A stretch of DNA of 59,105 nucleotides from Alphaproteobacteria bacterium (GTDB taxonomy: Bacteria; Myxococcota_A; UBA796; GCA-2862545), in assembly GCA_020632915.1 (NCBI GenBank), contig JACKEP010000030.1:1-59105 (forward strand), in the 5' to 3' direction. Both the position numbers and the translations under genes were made by a program. The notes under the pieces were generated by a model. The model was not told the DNA's origin and did not search any database. It saw only the letters and a program-made list of their open reading frames with translations. Below, in pieces: positions 37,449 through 46,017 of the stretch. Positions within the stretch are counted from its first letter, which is position 1, and each line of letters opens with the position of its first letter.

Positions 37449-38240
37449 CTACTTGGCCTCGACGATCCGGTGGAGCGCGTGACGGAACACCGTGGTCGCA
37501 CCGCCACCCTTGAGCGACATGCCGAACTCGAACCGCGAGAACCACGCGATCTCGCCGTGGAGGATCTCGCCTTCGAGGAGGGTGGCGTCGACGGTGGCCT
37601 TGCTGTCGAGGAAGTGGAACAGGCGCTTGTCGGAGCAGGTGTAGCGATCCTGCGGGCGCGTGGCGGGCTCCCGCGGCGCCGCCGACAGGTCCTTGTGCTT
37701 GCGGACCGCCTTCTTGACCTTCTTCCAGTCGTCGGGCGCATACGCGTACTTGAACGCCAGCTTGTGCAGCTCCTCCGCGGGCTCGCCACCCACCGGCGTG
37801 AGCTCGACGTTGTACGGCGTGCACGCGGTCACCGTGGCCTCGATCTTGCGCTGGCCGAACAGGCAGAACACCATCGGCTTGCCGGACGCGCGGGCGTCTT
37901 CGAGCACGGACTTGTCGAGGTTGGCGGCGCGGTGGGCCTCGAAGCGGCGCTTGGCGAGGAAGGCCTCGAGGTCGGCGTGGCCGAGCACCACCTGCGTGGC
38001 CAGCGCCCGCGACAGCTCGTGGGCCTTCATCAGCCGCTCGACCTCGTCACGCTGGGCCATCCGCTCCAGCGCCTCGTTGAGCGGCATGCGGGCCTGGGCG
38101 ACGGCCTGCGCCAGGTGGAACGGCATGCCGGACGCCGTGAGCTCCTCGATGCGCTTGCGTGACGCGCGCTCGTCGGGCGTGGGCGCCTTGTCCTTCGGCT
38201 TGCGAAGGGTGCGGCGTGGCTTGATGTCCGGCCGGCTCAT
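37449..38240 (-). CDS. Protein with two Sm/Hfq-like segments
   Basis: This 263-residue protein has a basic N-terminus and a helical region (25-110), then two similar beta-rich segments. The second (about 215-260) reads VDATLLEGEILHGEIAWF then VFRHALHRI. It lines up with the Hfq Sm motifs, in which a hydrophobic-Gly-hydrophobic strand is followed by GxI and a final YKHAIS. The first (121-168) has VFCLFGQRKIEATVTAC and HKLAFKYAY, a more divergent copy. By eye this is a tandem Sm-fold protein likely to bind RNA. ATG at 38240 is chosen, although the frame is open upstream. It is 93 bp upstream of the RdgC-like pair, in the same direction. Confidence 0.55.
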   Translation of the reverse strand: MSRPDIKPRRTLRKPKDKAPTPDERASRKRIEELTASGMPFHLAQAVAQARMPLNEALERMAQRDEVERLMKAHELSRALATQVVLGHADLEAFLAKRRFEAHRAANLDKSVLEDARASGKPMVFCLFGQRKIEATVTACTPYNVELTPVGGEPAEELHKLAFKYAYAPDDWKKVKKAVRKHKDLSAAPREPATRPQDRYTCSDKRLFHFLDSKATVDATLLEGEILHGEIAWFSRFEFGMSLKGGGATTVFRHALHRIVEAK

Positions 38241-38345
38241 GGGTTCCACCCCCAGGCACGTCCCTGTGCTTCCCGGTGCGTGCGACGTCGGCACCGTAAC
38301 GTGTGACGGGAGGACACGGCGGCGTGTCGGCAACAGCTGGTGCGA

Positions 38346-39658
38346 TCAACCGCCCAGCGCTTCCACGACCGCGTCGACGAGGTCGACCAGGCGCGTGCCG
38401 TGGGCGTGCACGACGGTGGCGCGTGCGGCCGCGTAGACCCCCTCGGCGGCGGGGTCGACGTCGACGTCCCACAACACCACGAGGTCGGCCCAGCCTGCGT
38501 CTTCCAGCGCCATCGCCCGCGTGCGCGGACCCGGGCCCGCCAGGCGCACCTCCAGCCGCGGATCCAGCCCTTCCCGCAGCACCCGGTGCCAGCGCGCCCG
38601 GCCGCCGGCCACCACCACCCGGCGCAAGCCGTGGAGCATGATCCGCTCGGACAGCGCCGACAGCCGCCGGGACAGCTCCGCCCCGCCGGGCAGCTCGGCC
38701 CGATCCGGGGCCACCGCCACCACCGCCGTGCCGCGCGTCATCGCGTCGGCGACGGTGCCACCGACGAGCAGCAGCTTGTCGTCGAGCACGCGGGCGAGCT
38801 GGTCGGGGGCGTCGGACCGCAGCGTCCACAGCACGTCCCGCAGGTGACGGCCCTGGGCCAGCGCGACGAGGGCGCGCTCGAACTCGTCGGCGCCCCGCAG
38901 TCCACGCGCCTCCAGGACCTCCTCGACACGCTGCCCCCGGGCGCTGCCGCTGCGGGCCTGCTGGGCGGCGACGGCGGCGCGCTCCGCCGTGAGCGCGGTG
39001 CGCTCGTCGTCGAGGCTCGTCCGCAGCGACGCCAACGCCTCGCGCTGCGCGTCCATGGACCGGCTCCACGCCTCCAGGCGCTCCCGCTCCTCGGCCAGGG
39101 CTTCGCGCTCGGCGGCGAGCACGACGCGGTCGGACTCGACGACGCGGCGCGCGCTGTCGATCGACGCGCGCTCGTCGGCGAGGGCCCGCTCCACCCCCGA
39201 CAGCGCCTCCACCGGCGGCGCCGGGGTGCGCGGGGGCCGCGGCGCGGGTGCGGGCGTCCGCGGTGCGTCGGCCGGGGGGCGCGCCGCGGGGTCGGCCGAG
39301 GGCTCCGGGGCGCGTGGCCGCCGCGGGGGCGCGGCGGCGGGGGCGGTCGACGGCCCGTGCCGGGGCGCCCACCGCGCGGGCGGGCCGGGGTGACCCCCGG
39401 GATCAGGCGGGCCATCAGATCGTTGCCGCCCTCCGCGAGCAGGTCGAGCTCGGCGCCGCGCGCCGACTCCGGCGGCAGCTCCACGGGCACGGGCTCGATC
39501 CCCTCGGCGAGGCCACGGCGCAGCTTGGCCTCCACCGTGCCGGCGACCATGTCCTCGGGAGACCGGTAGCGGGTGTAGCCCAGCGCGTGGAGCACCCCGA
39601 GGATCTCGGCGTCGCTGCGATCGAGCTCCTTCGCGAGCTTCCGGATCCGCATCGCCAT
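38346..39658 (-). CDS. IF2_N-like / coiled-coil / DUF2325-like protein, interrupted by a frameshift
   Basis: The first about 85 codons read an IF2_N-like module (MRIRKLAKELDRSDAEIL then VLHALGYTRYRSPEDM), similar to the N-terminal repeats of initiation factor IF-2. Within a Pro/Arg stretch (about 39310-39400) the sense switches to another frame that encodes an Ala/Pro linker, a long coiled coil (ERALADERASID then REALAEERERLEAW) and a C-terminal domain (RVVVAGGRARWHRVL, LVVLWDVDVDP) resembling DUF2325. One extra base would join them into about 437 residues. Runs of five G at 39325-39329 and 39339-39343 are the likeliest sites of a missing base. ATG at 39658 (GGAGG four bases away) or 39652 could start it. 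Confidence 0.55.
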
Positions 39659-39815
39659 CACGCCTCCACCGACTGCACCGGGAAATCACCGCGTTGTATT
39701 CCACACGGTGGCCACGGGCGAAGCGATCGGCACGCATCCGACACGGATGGTGACGAACCACTGCCGGCCTGCAACCTGGGCGAGTCCGCCGACACGCCCC
39801 GAGGATCCGGCGCGA

Positions 39816-41900
39816 TCAGGGGACGCCGAGCGCCTCGGTGGCCGCCCGTCGCAAGGCGTCGATCCCCTCCCCCAGCTCGCCGTCCTGCCGGCCGACCTCG
39901 TCGACCAGCGTGCGCGCCAGCTCCAGCGCGTCGGCCCGGTAGGCCGCGACGGCGACGCCGTAGACCGCCCACGCGCCCACGTCCTTCGGGTCCAGCCGGA
40001 ACGCGGACCGCGCCGCGGCGACCCGGTCGTCGAGATCGATCGGGAGCTCGGACAGGCCCGCCCAGCAGCGCGCGGCGAGGCCGGGCATGCCGCCAGCCAC
40101 GGCGCGGGGGGCTGCGGCACGGAGCCGCGACGCCGCGCCCTGCACCCCGGCCCGTCCCGCGGCGATGGCACCGCTGGCCTCCACGCGCACCGACAGGTCG
40201 CCGTCCCCGACGGCCTCGCCTTCCCCGGCGAGACCGTCGAGCAGCGCGACGGCCATCAGCGGCTCCGACGCGACGGCGAGGTTGTAGGTGGACCACGCGC
40301 GGCCCCGACGCGCCTCCCGCAGGGCGCGCTCCTCGCCGAGGCCGTCGAAGTCGCGCACCGCGTCCGAGAACGACGTCCGCGCCTGGCTCCACTGCCCGGC
40401 GTCGAAGGCCCGGCGGCCCGCGTCGAACGCCTTGCGCGCCGCGAGGAAGCGCGCGTGACGCGCGACGGCGTCCTGGAGCGCCTCGTCCGACAGGCCGTCG
40501 ACGGCCCCACGGTCGTGGCCCAGCACCACCAGGGCCTCGGCGAGATCGTGCTCGGCCACGGCGACGAGCCGGGCGTCGTCGACCGCGCGTGCCCGTCGCA
40601 GCGCCTCGGCGAACGCGGCCAGCGCCTCGTCGGTGCGCCGCGCCTCGGTGGCGCCCAGCCCGGCCGACAGCGCCACGTGGATCGGGCCCCGCGGATCGTG
40701 GGCCGCCTCGAAGGCAGCGAGCGCCACGGCGCGGGCCGCGTCGACCCCACGACCGGACACCGCGGCCGTGCGCACGGCCTCGGCGCCTGCGCGCGCGGCA
40801 TCGGCGTGAAAGCCCAGCGCCGTCCAGGCGGCGCTCGCGGCGAGGAGCTCGGCGCTGCCGTCCGCCGGCGCGCCCTGCGCGGCGCGGACCATCCCGCCGA
40901 GCTCACGCACGGCGGGCCCGAACGCGGGGTGGTCGAGGCCGGCGACGACGCGCCGGACCGCCTCGAGCTGCGCCGCCGCGGCGTCGGCGTGGCCCGCGCG
41001 CACCTCCAATCGCCCCAGCGCCAGGCGCAGATCGGCCTCGCGCACGGCGAGGCTCGATCCACCGACCCGCTGCAGCGCGTCAGCCAGCACGGTGCGGGCC
41101 TCGTCGACCGCCCCACCGACCACCAGCACCTGGGCGAGCTCCAGCCGCGCCGCCGACGCCTCGCGCAACAGGCCACCGGCTTCGGCGCCGACGACGGCGG
41201 CCTTCAGCAGATCGGCGGCATCGTCGAGGCGGCCGTCCGCCCGGGCCACCATGCCGCGGGCGATCGCCGCGCGGGTGGCCCCCCGGCGACCCGGGCGGGA
41301 CGCCTCCAGGGCGCCATGGGCCGCCGCCGTGTCCCCGCGACGCAGGGCGTCGGCGACCCGGCCCACGAGGTCGGTGGCGCCGTGCACGTCGAGGCCGGCC
41401 AGCAGCGCGGTCGCCTCCGCGGCGAGGTCGGGCAGGGCTGCGGCGGACGCGCGGGTGCGGGCCTCCGTCCACCACGTCCGCGCCCTCTCGGGGTGACCCT
41501 GGTCTTCGTCGACCAGGCCCCGGTGCAGGCGCGCCCGCACGCCGAGCGCGGCGTCGCCCGCGCGGTCCGCGGACGAGATCGCAGCCGCGAGCGGTCCGAT
41601 CGCCTCGTCACCGCGTCCGAGATCGGCCAGCACCAACCCGTGCAGCACGAGCAGGCCAGCGTCGGACGGATCGATCGCGAGCCCTGCGGCAGCAAGGCGC
41701 TCGGCGGCCCGCAGCTCTCCGAGCTCGTACTGGGCGACGGCCTCCAGGAGGCGCGCCCGGGCACCGTCGAGCGGATGCACGAGGGTGATGACGTCGTCGA
41801 ACGCCCCGGCGTCCAGCGCAGCGCCCGCGGTGTCCAACGTCCGCTCGGTGTCGGACCCACCCGCCCACGCCAGCCCGACCACCACCCACCAGCCGAGCAT
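39816..41900 (-). CDS. Exported Ala-rich tetratricopeptide protein
   Basis: This 694-residue protein starts with a short signal peptide (MLGWWVVVGLAWAGG) and then consists of repeated helical pairs rich in Ala, Leu and Arg. Examples are YELGELRAAERLAAAGLAI, ALGRLEVRAGHADAAAAQL and AAFAEALRRARAVDD, which fit TPR repeats. No catalytic motif is seen. It should act as a protein-interaction scaffold in the periplasm or on the envelope. ATG at 41900 has GGAGGG upstream. The 157 bp between this gene and the IF2_N-like gene hold nothing I recognise. Its partners are not evident from the neighbours. Confidence 0.72.
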   Translation of the reverse strand: MLGWWVVVGLAWAGGSDTERTLDTAGAALDAGAFDDVITLVHPLDGARARLLEAVAQYELGELRAAERLAAAGLAIDPSDAGLLVLHGLVLADLGRGDEAIGPLAAAISSADRAGDAALGVRARLHRGLVDEDQGHPERARTWWTEARTRASAAALPDLAAEATALLAGLDVHGATDLVGRVADALRRGDTAAAHGALEASRPGRRGATRAAIARGMVARADGRLDDAADLLKAAVVGAEAGGLLREASAARLELAQVLVVGGAVDEARTVLADALQRVGGSSLAVREADLRLALGRLEVRAGHADAAAAQLEAVRRVVAGLDHPAFGPAVRELGGMVRAAQGAPADGSAELLAASAAWTALGFHADAARAGAEAVRTAAVSGRGVDAARAVALAAFEAAHDPRGPIHVALSAGLGATEARRTDEALAAFAEALRRARAVDDARLVAVAEHDLAEALVVLGHDRGAVDGLSDEALQDAVARHARFLAARKAFDAGRRAFDAGQWSQARTSFSDAVRDFDGLGEERALREARRGRAWSTYNLAVASEPLMAVALLDGLAGEGEAVGDGDLSVRVEASGAIAAGRAGVQGAASRLRAAAPRAVAGGMPGLAARCWAGLSELPIDLDDRVAAARSAFRLDPKDVGAWAVYGVAVAAYRADALELARTLVDEVGRQDGELGEGIDALRRAATEALGVP

Positions 41901-41981
41901 CCGCCCTCCACCGACGCTTCGTCGCGCGCATCGGCGGGTCGCGCACGCCATGATCTCGTCAAGGCGCGCCGCGTGTGGCGC

Positions 41982-42197
41982 CTACCGCAGCGCGATGCGG
42001 TGCACCTGGAGGGTGCGGTCGGCGGACACGCCAAAGCCCAGCCCGTCGACGAACGTGCCGTGGACGACGACCTCGCGGTCGGCCCAGCCGCGATCGACCG
42101 CGCCGTCCAGCGGGTGCCGCGCGCCGGACGCCGTCTGCAGCACCCACTGACCCGCGCCGAGGTCGACGAAGCGCAGCGTGCCTTCGACCCGCGTCAT
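41982..42197 (-). CDS. Small beta-rich protein coupled to subtilisin gene
   Basis: This 71-residue soluble protein (TRVEGTLRFVDLGAGQWVL at the start, LQVHRIALR at the end) alternates short strands and looks like a small OB-fold or beta-barrel. I recognise no family. Its ATG overlaps the stop of the S8 peptidase gene by four bases (ATGA), so it is made with the peptidase. It could be a modulator of that enzyme, but it has no signal peptide, whereas the peptidase catalytic domain is exported, so the link is uncertain. Confidence 0.65.
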   Translation of the reverse strand: MTRVEGTLRFVDLGAGQWVLQTASGARHPLDGAVDRGWADREVVVHGTFVDGLGFGVSADRTLQVHRIALR

Positions 42198-43957
42198 CGG
42201 GCACCTCCGCGAGCGCGCCGGTCGAGGCGCTCCACCCCGGCAAGCGCCGCAGCCGCCGCCAGCGACACCACCACCTGCAGCGCGAACCACGAGGTGACCG
42301 CGCCGCCCGGCAGCCACCACCGCGCGAAGTCGCCGGCGATGAGGCCGTGGAGCAGGGCCGCCGCGACCCCGGCGCAGATGCCGAGCGCGACCGGCCGCAG
42401 CAGGCGCGTGGGTCCGAGCAGGAACGCCACGGCCAGGGGCACGACGAACGCGCCCCACGCCAGCACCTGCGCCCACACCGGGCCCAGGAACACGATCGGC
42501 CACCCCAGCACCCCGCGGCTCAACAGCGCGCCGAGGGTGCCGCCGAGCACGCCGGCGCCGATCACCCCACCGGCAGCGACCGCGCCCACGGCCGCGCTCA
42601 CGCCGCGGAACACGCCCCCGGCTCCCGACAGCGAAGACAGCAGCACGCCGAACATCAGGCCCATCGCGACCCGCGCGCCCGGCTCGTGGACGCCGAGCAT
42701 CGCCAGCGAGCTGCCGAGATCGAGGCGTCCGAAGCCGAGCGCCTTGTCCCAGGCGTCGCCGTCGGCCCCCACCAGCAGCGCCGTCTCCACGCCGGCGGCG
42801 TCGAGGATGCCGGTCGACAGCAGCACGGCCGCCGCCCCCGCGACGTGGGGCGTGGCCATCGAGGTGCCCTGGAACTCGAGGTAGTCGTGACCGCCACCGG
42901 GCACCACGGTGTCCTGCAGGACGCCGCCGCCGGGCGTGCGCTTGTCGCCCCCGGGAGCTGCGATGTCGACACCCTTGCCGCGGTTGGAGTAGGGCGCCGG
43001 TGCGCCGTCGGGGCCGACGGCGGCGACGCCGATCACCTCGTGGAGTGCACCGGGCCACGACACCCGCTCGCGCCCGTCGTTGCCGGCGGCGGCGACCACG
43101 ACCACACCCGCCCGCCGGGCCTTGCGCACGGCGACGTGGATGACGGCCGAGTACAGCCCCGATCCGAGCGACAGGTTGATGACCTGGGCCCCCTGGTCGA
43201 CGGCCCAGTCGATGCCTGCGGCGACCTGGGCGCTGGAGCCCGAGCCGGAGCCGGACAGCACCTTCACCGGCAGGATCGTGGCGTAGGGTGCCACGCCCGC
43301 GCAGCCGATCCCGTTGTTCGTGGTCTGGGCGATGGTGCCCGCGACGTGGGTGCCGTGGCCGTTGTCGTCGGCCGCGGTGGACGCCCCGGGGACGAACGAC
43401 CGGCCAGGGAGCACACGCGCCGGGTCGAGGTCGGCCACGGCGGTCACGCCGGTGTCGATCACCGCGACGATCACGCCCTTGCCACCTGGCGTGGCGCGCC
43501 ATCCGGCGGGCGCTCCCATCGCGTCGAGGTGCCACTGGCGCGGATACAGCGGGTCGTCGGGCCAGCCGAGCGCCTCGACCTCCAGATCGGGCTCGACCAC
43601 CTCGAGGCCCGTCATGCCGTCGAGCGCGGCCGCCGCGGCAGCGAGATCCTCGACGTCGGCCACGGCGAGGGCCTCGTCGCGCGTGGCGTCGTCGAGCCAC
43701 TGCGCGGTCACGCCCAACCGCGCCGACACCTCGGCGAGCGCGGCGTCGTCGCTGCCGTCCTGCAGGTCGATCACCAGCCGACCGGGCGCCGCCTCGGGCA
43801 CCACCCGCTCGGGCTCGGGATCCTCCGCCACCCGAGGCGCCACCAGCGCCTGCACGTTGGCCTGCTGCCGCGCGCGCGTCGGACCGTCGGGCCCGAGCAG
43901 CACCGCGGCGACCACGACGAGGCCGAGCGGCAACAAGAACGGGGTGATGGGTCGCAT
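42194..43957 (-). CDS. Subtilisin-like S8 peptidase with C-terminal membrane domain
   Basis: This 587-residue protein has an N-terminal signal or anchor (FLLPLGLVVVAAVLLG), a propeptide-like region (60-130), and a subtilase domain (about 140-410). The catalytic residues are D168 in VAVIDTGV, H201 in NGHGTHVAG and S366 in GTSMATPHVAG, with the oxyanion Asn in AAGNDG, so it should be active. Residues about 415-575 contain about five or six hydrophobic helices, a feature not present in most subtilases. The catalytic domain faces the periplasm if the first segment crosses the membrane. It is divergent from the caspase-like gene across 168 bp and overlaps the next small gene. Confidence 0.9.
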   Translation of the reverse strand: MRPITPFLLPLGLVVVAAVLLGPDGPTRARQQANVQALVAPRVAEDPEPERVVPEAAPGRLVIDLQDGSDDAALAEVSARLGVTAQWLDDATRDEALAVADVEDLAAAAAALDGMTGLEVVEPDLEVEALGWPDDPLYPRQWHLDAMGAPAGWRATPGGKGVIVAVIDTGVTAVADLDPARVLPGRSFVPGASTAADDNGHGTHVAGTIAQTTNNGIGCAGVAPYATILPVKVLSGSGSGSSAQVAAGIDWAVDQGAQVINLSLGSGLYSAVIHVAVRKARRAGVVVVAAAGNDGRERVSWPGALHEVIGVAAVGPDGAPAPYSNRGKGVDIAAPGGDKRTPGGGVLQDTVVPGGGHDYLEFQGTSMATPHVAGAAAVLLSTGILDAAGVETALLVGADGDAWDKALGFGRLDLGSSLAMLGVHEPGARVAMGLMFGVLLSSLSGAGGVFRGVSAAVGAVAAGGVIGAGVLGGTLGALLSRGVLGWPIVFLGPVWAQVLAWGAFVVPLAVAFLLGPTRLLRPVALGICAGVAAALLHGLIAGDFARWWLPGGAVTSWFALQVVVSLAAAAALAGVERLDRRARGGAR

Positions 43958-44125
43958 GGCGGCTCCGCTGTGGCGGGGGACAGCCCGGAGGGGTGCATCA
44001 CCCATGGCGTACCGGGCCGGAGGGAAGGCTTCAACGTGGACGGGGGTCGGTGCTTACGTCTGCGCGCGATTGACGATATGCTCCGCCTGACCCGCGCAGG
44101 TCCCGGTACGTTCCAAGGAGCCCCA

Positions 44126-45259
44126 ATGTTGCGTCTGCGGCGCCCTCGCTTCCTGACCTCCACCGCGTCGATGGCGCTCGCCTCGACCGTGGCGGCCAGC
44201 CCGGCCCTGGCCCAGTCCGCCGACTCGTCCCCCGACAGCAGCTACGTCGCCGTGGTCATCGGGGTCAGCGCCTACGAGAACATGCCGGAGGAGGTCGAGC
44301 TCGACTACGCGCGCTCCGAGGCCGCCACCGTCGCCGAGGCGTTCCAGAAGGGCGGCCACTACGACGCCGTCTTCCTCCTCACCGACCGCAACGCCCGCCG
44401 CGCCGACATCGCCGAGGTGCTGCGCGAGAAGGCTGCCCAGTACATCGGCCCGAAGGACACGCTCGTCGTCTACTTCGTGGGTCACGGCATCGGCGGCGAT
44501 CTGGGCCTGCCCACGCTGCTCGCCTACGACTCCACCGTGCAGAACGGCCAGGAGGACGGCTTCGAGGTCGAGGCGTTCGCGCGCGACATCGCCACCTGGA
44601 CGCGCGCGGGCACCACGCTGCTGGTCACCGACGCCATCCACAAGAACCAGCTCGACGGCATCTACTTCTACGGCCCCGCCGCCGATCAGTGGCCGGGGAT
44701 CACCCCGGGCACGATGGTGCTGTCGGCCTCCAAGGCGTCCCAGCCCGGCAAGGACGGCGCCTTCGGTCCCGTGTTCGCCGACGCGATCTACGGCGCGGCC
44801 GACGCCAACGGCGACACCCGGATCACGGCCGCCGAGCTCACGTCCTACCTCACCGATCGCCTCGCCGGCTCCGGCCAGACCCCGATGGTGGCCGGCTCCT
44901 ACCCCGACGACATGGTGCTGGTGATGGGCGTCACCCCCGGCGCCACCGCGGTGTCGCCCAAGCCGATCGACGAGGCCACGCTCTACGGCGACGCCGAGGT
45001 CTACTCGGCCAAGTTCACCTTCCGCGACGGCGACCAGCCCACGGTCCAGTGCCGCGACAAGGAGATCCAGATCTGCGACACCACCTGCTACGTGCGCCAG
45101 TTCAAGCAGGGCCCCTGCCGCATCGCCGCGCTGGTCGACGGCAAGCGGGTGGAGGGCTCGGTGTTGGCGTGGTGGCCCGGCAAGTACGACTGCGGGCTCA
45201 ACGCCAACGGCGACCTGGGCTGCGTGGTGCCCCTGCCGCCCACGGCCGGCAAGAAGTAG
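44126..45259 (+). CDS. Exported caspase-like (C14) protein lacking the catalytic cysteine
   Basis: This 377-residue protein has a signal peptide (residues 1-30, ending ALAQS). A caspase-like p20 domain (40-175) begins YVAVVIGVSAYENMPE and retains the catalytic His H120 in VVYFVGHG. Where active members read DACHSG, this one reads DAIHK (residues 169-173), so Cys is Ile171. An EF-hand-like loop, DANGDTRITAAE (226-237), follows, as in many bacterial caspase-like proteins. The C-terminal part has six or more Cys (for example CRDKEIQICDTTC) that may form disulfides. It is probably a non-catalytic homologue. ATG is preceded by AAGGAG. Confidence 0.82.
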   Translation: MLRLRRPRFLTSTASMALASTVAASPALAQSADSSPDSSYVAVVIGVSAYENMPEEVELDYARSEAATVAEAFQKGGHYDAVFLLTDRNARRADIAEVLREKAAQYIGPKDTLVVYFVGHGIGGDLGLPTLLAYDSTVQNGQEDGFEVEAFARDIATWTRAGTTLLVTDAIHKNQLDGIYFYGPAADQWPGITPGTMVLSASKASQPGKDGAFGPVFADAIYGAADANGDTRITAAELTSYLTDRLAGSGQTPMVAGSYPDDMVLVMGVTPGATAVSPKPIDEATLYGDAEVYSAKFTFRDGDQPTVQCRDKEIQICDTTCYVRQFKQGPCRIAALVDGKRVEGSVLAWWPGKYDCGLNANGDLGCVVPLPPTAGKK

Positions 45260-45268
45260 GCGCGCGGC

Positions 45269-45946
45269 TCACGGGGTGAGCGTGAGCGGGGCCTCCAGCC
45301 GCACGTGCCACGGCGTGGCCTCGGCGGTGAGCACGCCCTGCGCCTCCACGACGATCGTGTAGGCGCCCGCCGGGAACCGGCTCCCGGGCACGGCGCCGAA
45401 GTCGGAGGGGCCCCGCCACTGGTGCGGCCGGAGCGTCACGGTCTCCGGGTACGTGCCCGTGACCGTGGTGCTCACCGTGGTGTTGGCGGGGCACGGCCCG
45501 AGATCGCACTCGGCACACCAGGTGTCGTCCGACGAGCCGTTCGGCGTGGCCGACAGGTAGGTCACCAGCTTGAGGCCCGACGCGTCGAAGGGGCCGCAGG
45601 GCACGGTCTGCACGATGACGTCGTGCACCGCCTCGACCGCGAGCGTGAACGGCACGCGGATCCCGTCCTCGGCGTCGTCGAGCGACCACGTGCACGACAC
45701 GGCGCCGCCGGACAGGCTCACGCCCGTCAGGTCGCTGGTGGCCGTCCACACGCACGGGTCGGTGATGTCGGTGTCGGTGTCGACGGTGTCGGTGTCGGCG
45801 TCGGTGTCGACCGTGTCCGTGTCCACGGTGTCGGTCTCGACGGTGTCCGTGTCCGTGTCCGTGTCGTCGGTGCCGGCGTCCTTGGTGCCGGCGCAGGCCA
45901 CCAGGGCTGCACACCCCAGCACCCAGCCGATCCGTGTTCCTCGCAT
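45269..45946 (-). CDS. Lipoprotein with Thr-Asp repeat
   Basis: This 225-residue lipoprotein has a signal peptide with lipobox LVAC (C18; an earlier VLGC is less likely). A stalk of about 35 residues (26-62) is almost purely Thr, Asp and Val in DTDT-type repeats, followed by a beta-rich globular domain with four or five Cys (PCVWTATSDLTG and CDLGPCPANTT). Such acidic stalks are common in surface lipoproteins of Myxococcota. The role is unknown. ATG has AGGAGG upstream. It converges on the caspase-like gene, with 9 bp between stops, and no shared function is evident. Confidence 0.75.
   Translation of the reverse strand: MRGTRIGWVLGCAALVACAGTKDAGTDDTDTDTDTVETDTVDTDTVDTDADTDTVDTDTDITDPCVWTATSDLTGVSLSGGAVSCTWSLDDAEDGIRVPFTLAVEAVHDVIVQTVPCGPFDASGLKLVTYLSATPNGSSDDTWCAECDLGPCPANTTVSTTVTGTYPETVTLRPHQWRGPSDFGAVPGSRFPAGAYTIVVEAQGVLTAEATPWHVRLEAPLTLTP
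45762..45875. repeat. Low-complexity GTGTCG-type repeat
   Basis: Imperfect 6 bp units of GTGTCG and GTGTCC run for about 114 bp and encode the Thr-Asp stalk of the lipoprotein on the minus strand. Such a tract could vary in length by slippage in steps of six without breaking the frame. Confidence 0.8.
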
Positions 45947-46017
45947 GCCTGTCCTCCTCCACCCACGACCTGTCGGGCCTTGTAGCGCGACGTGGCCGGG
46001 CGTGGAGGGGGCCACGC

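Noticed and set aside
45762..45875. Repeat tract that could be mistaken for a CRISPR-like array
   Set aside because: Units are six bases without spacers and encode the Thr-Asp stalk in frame.
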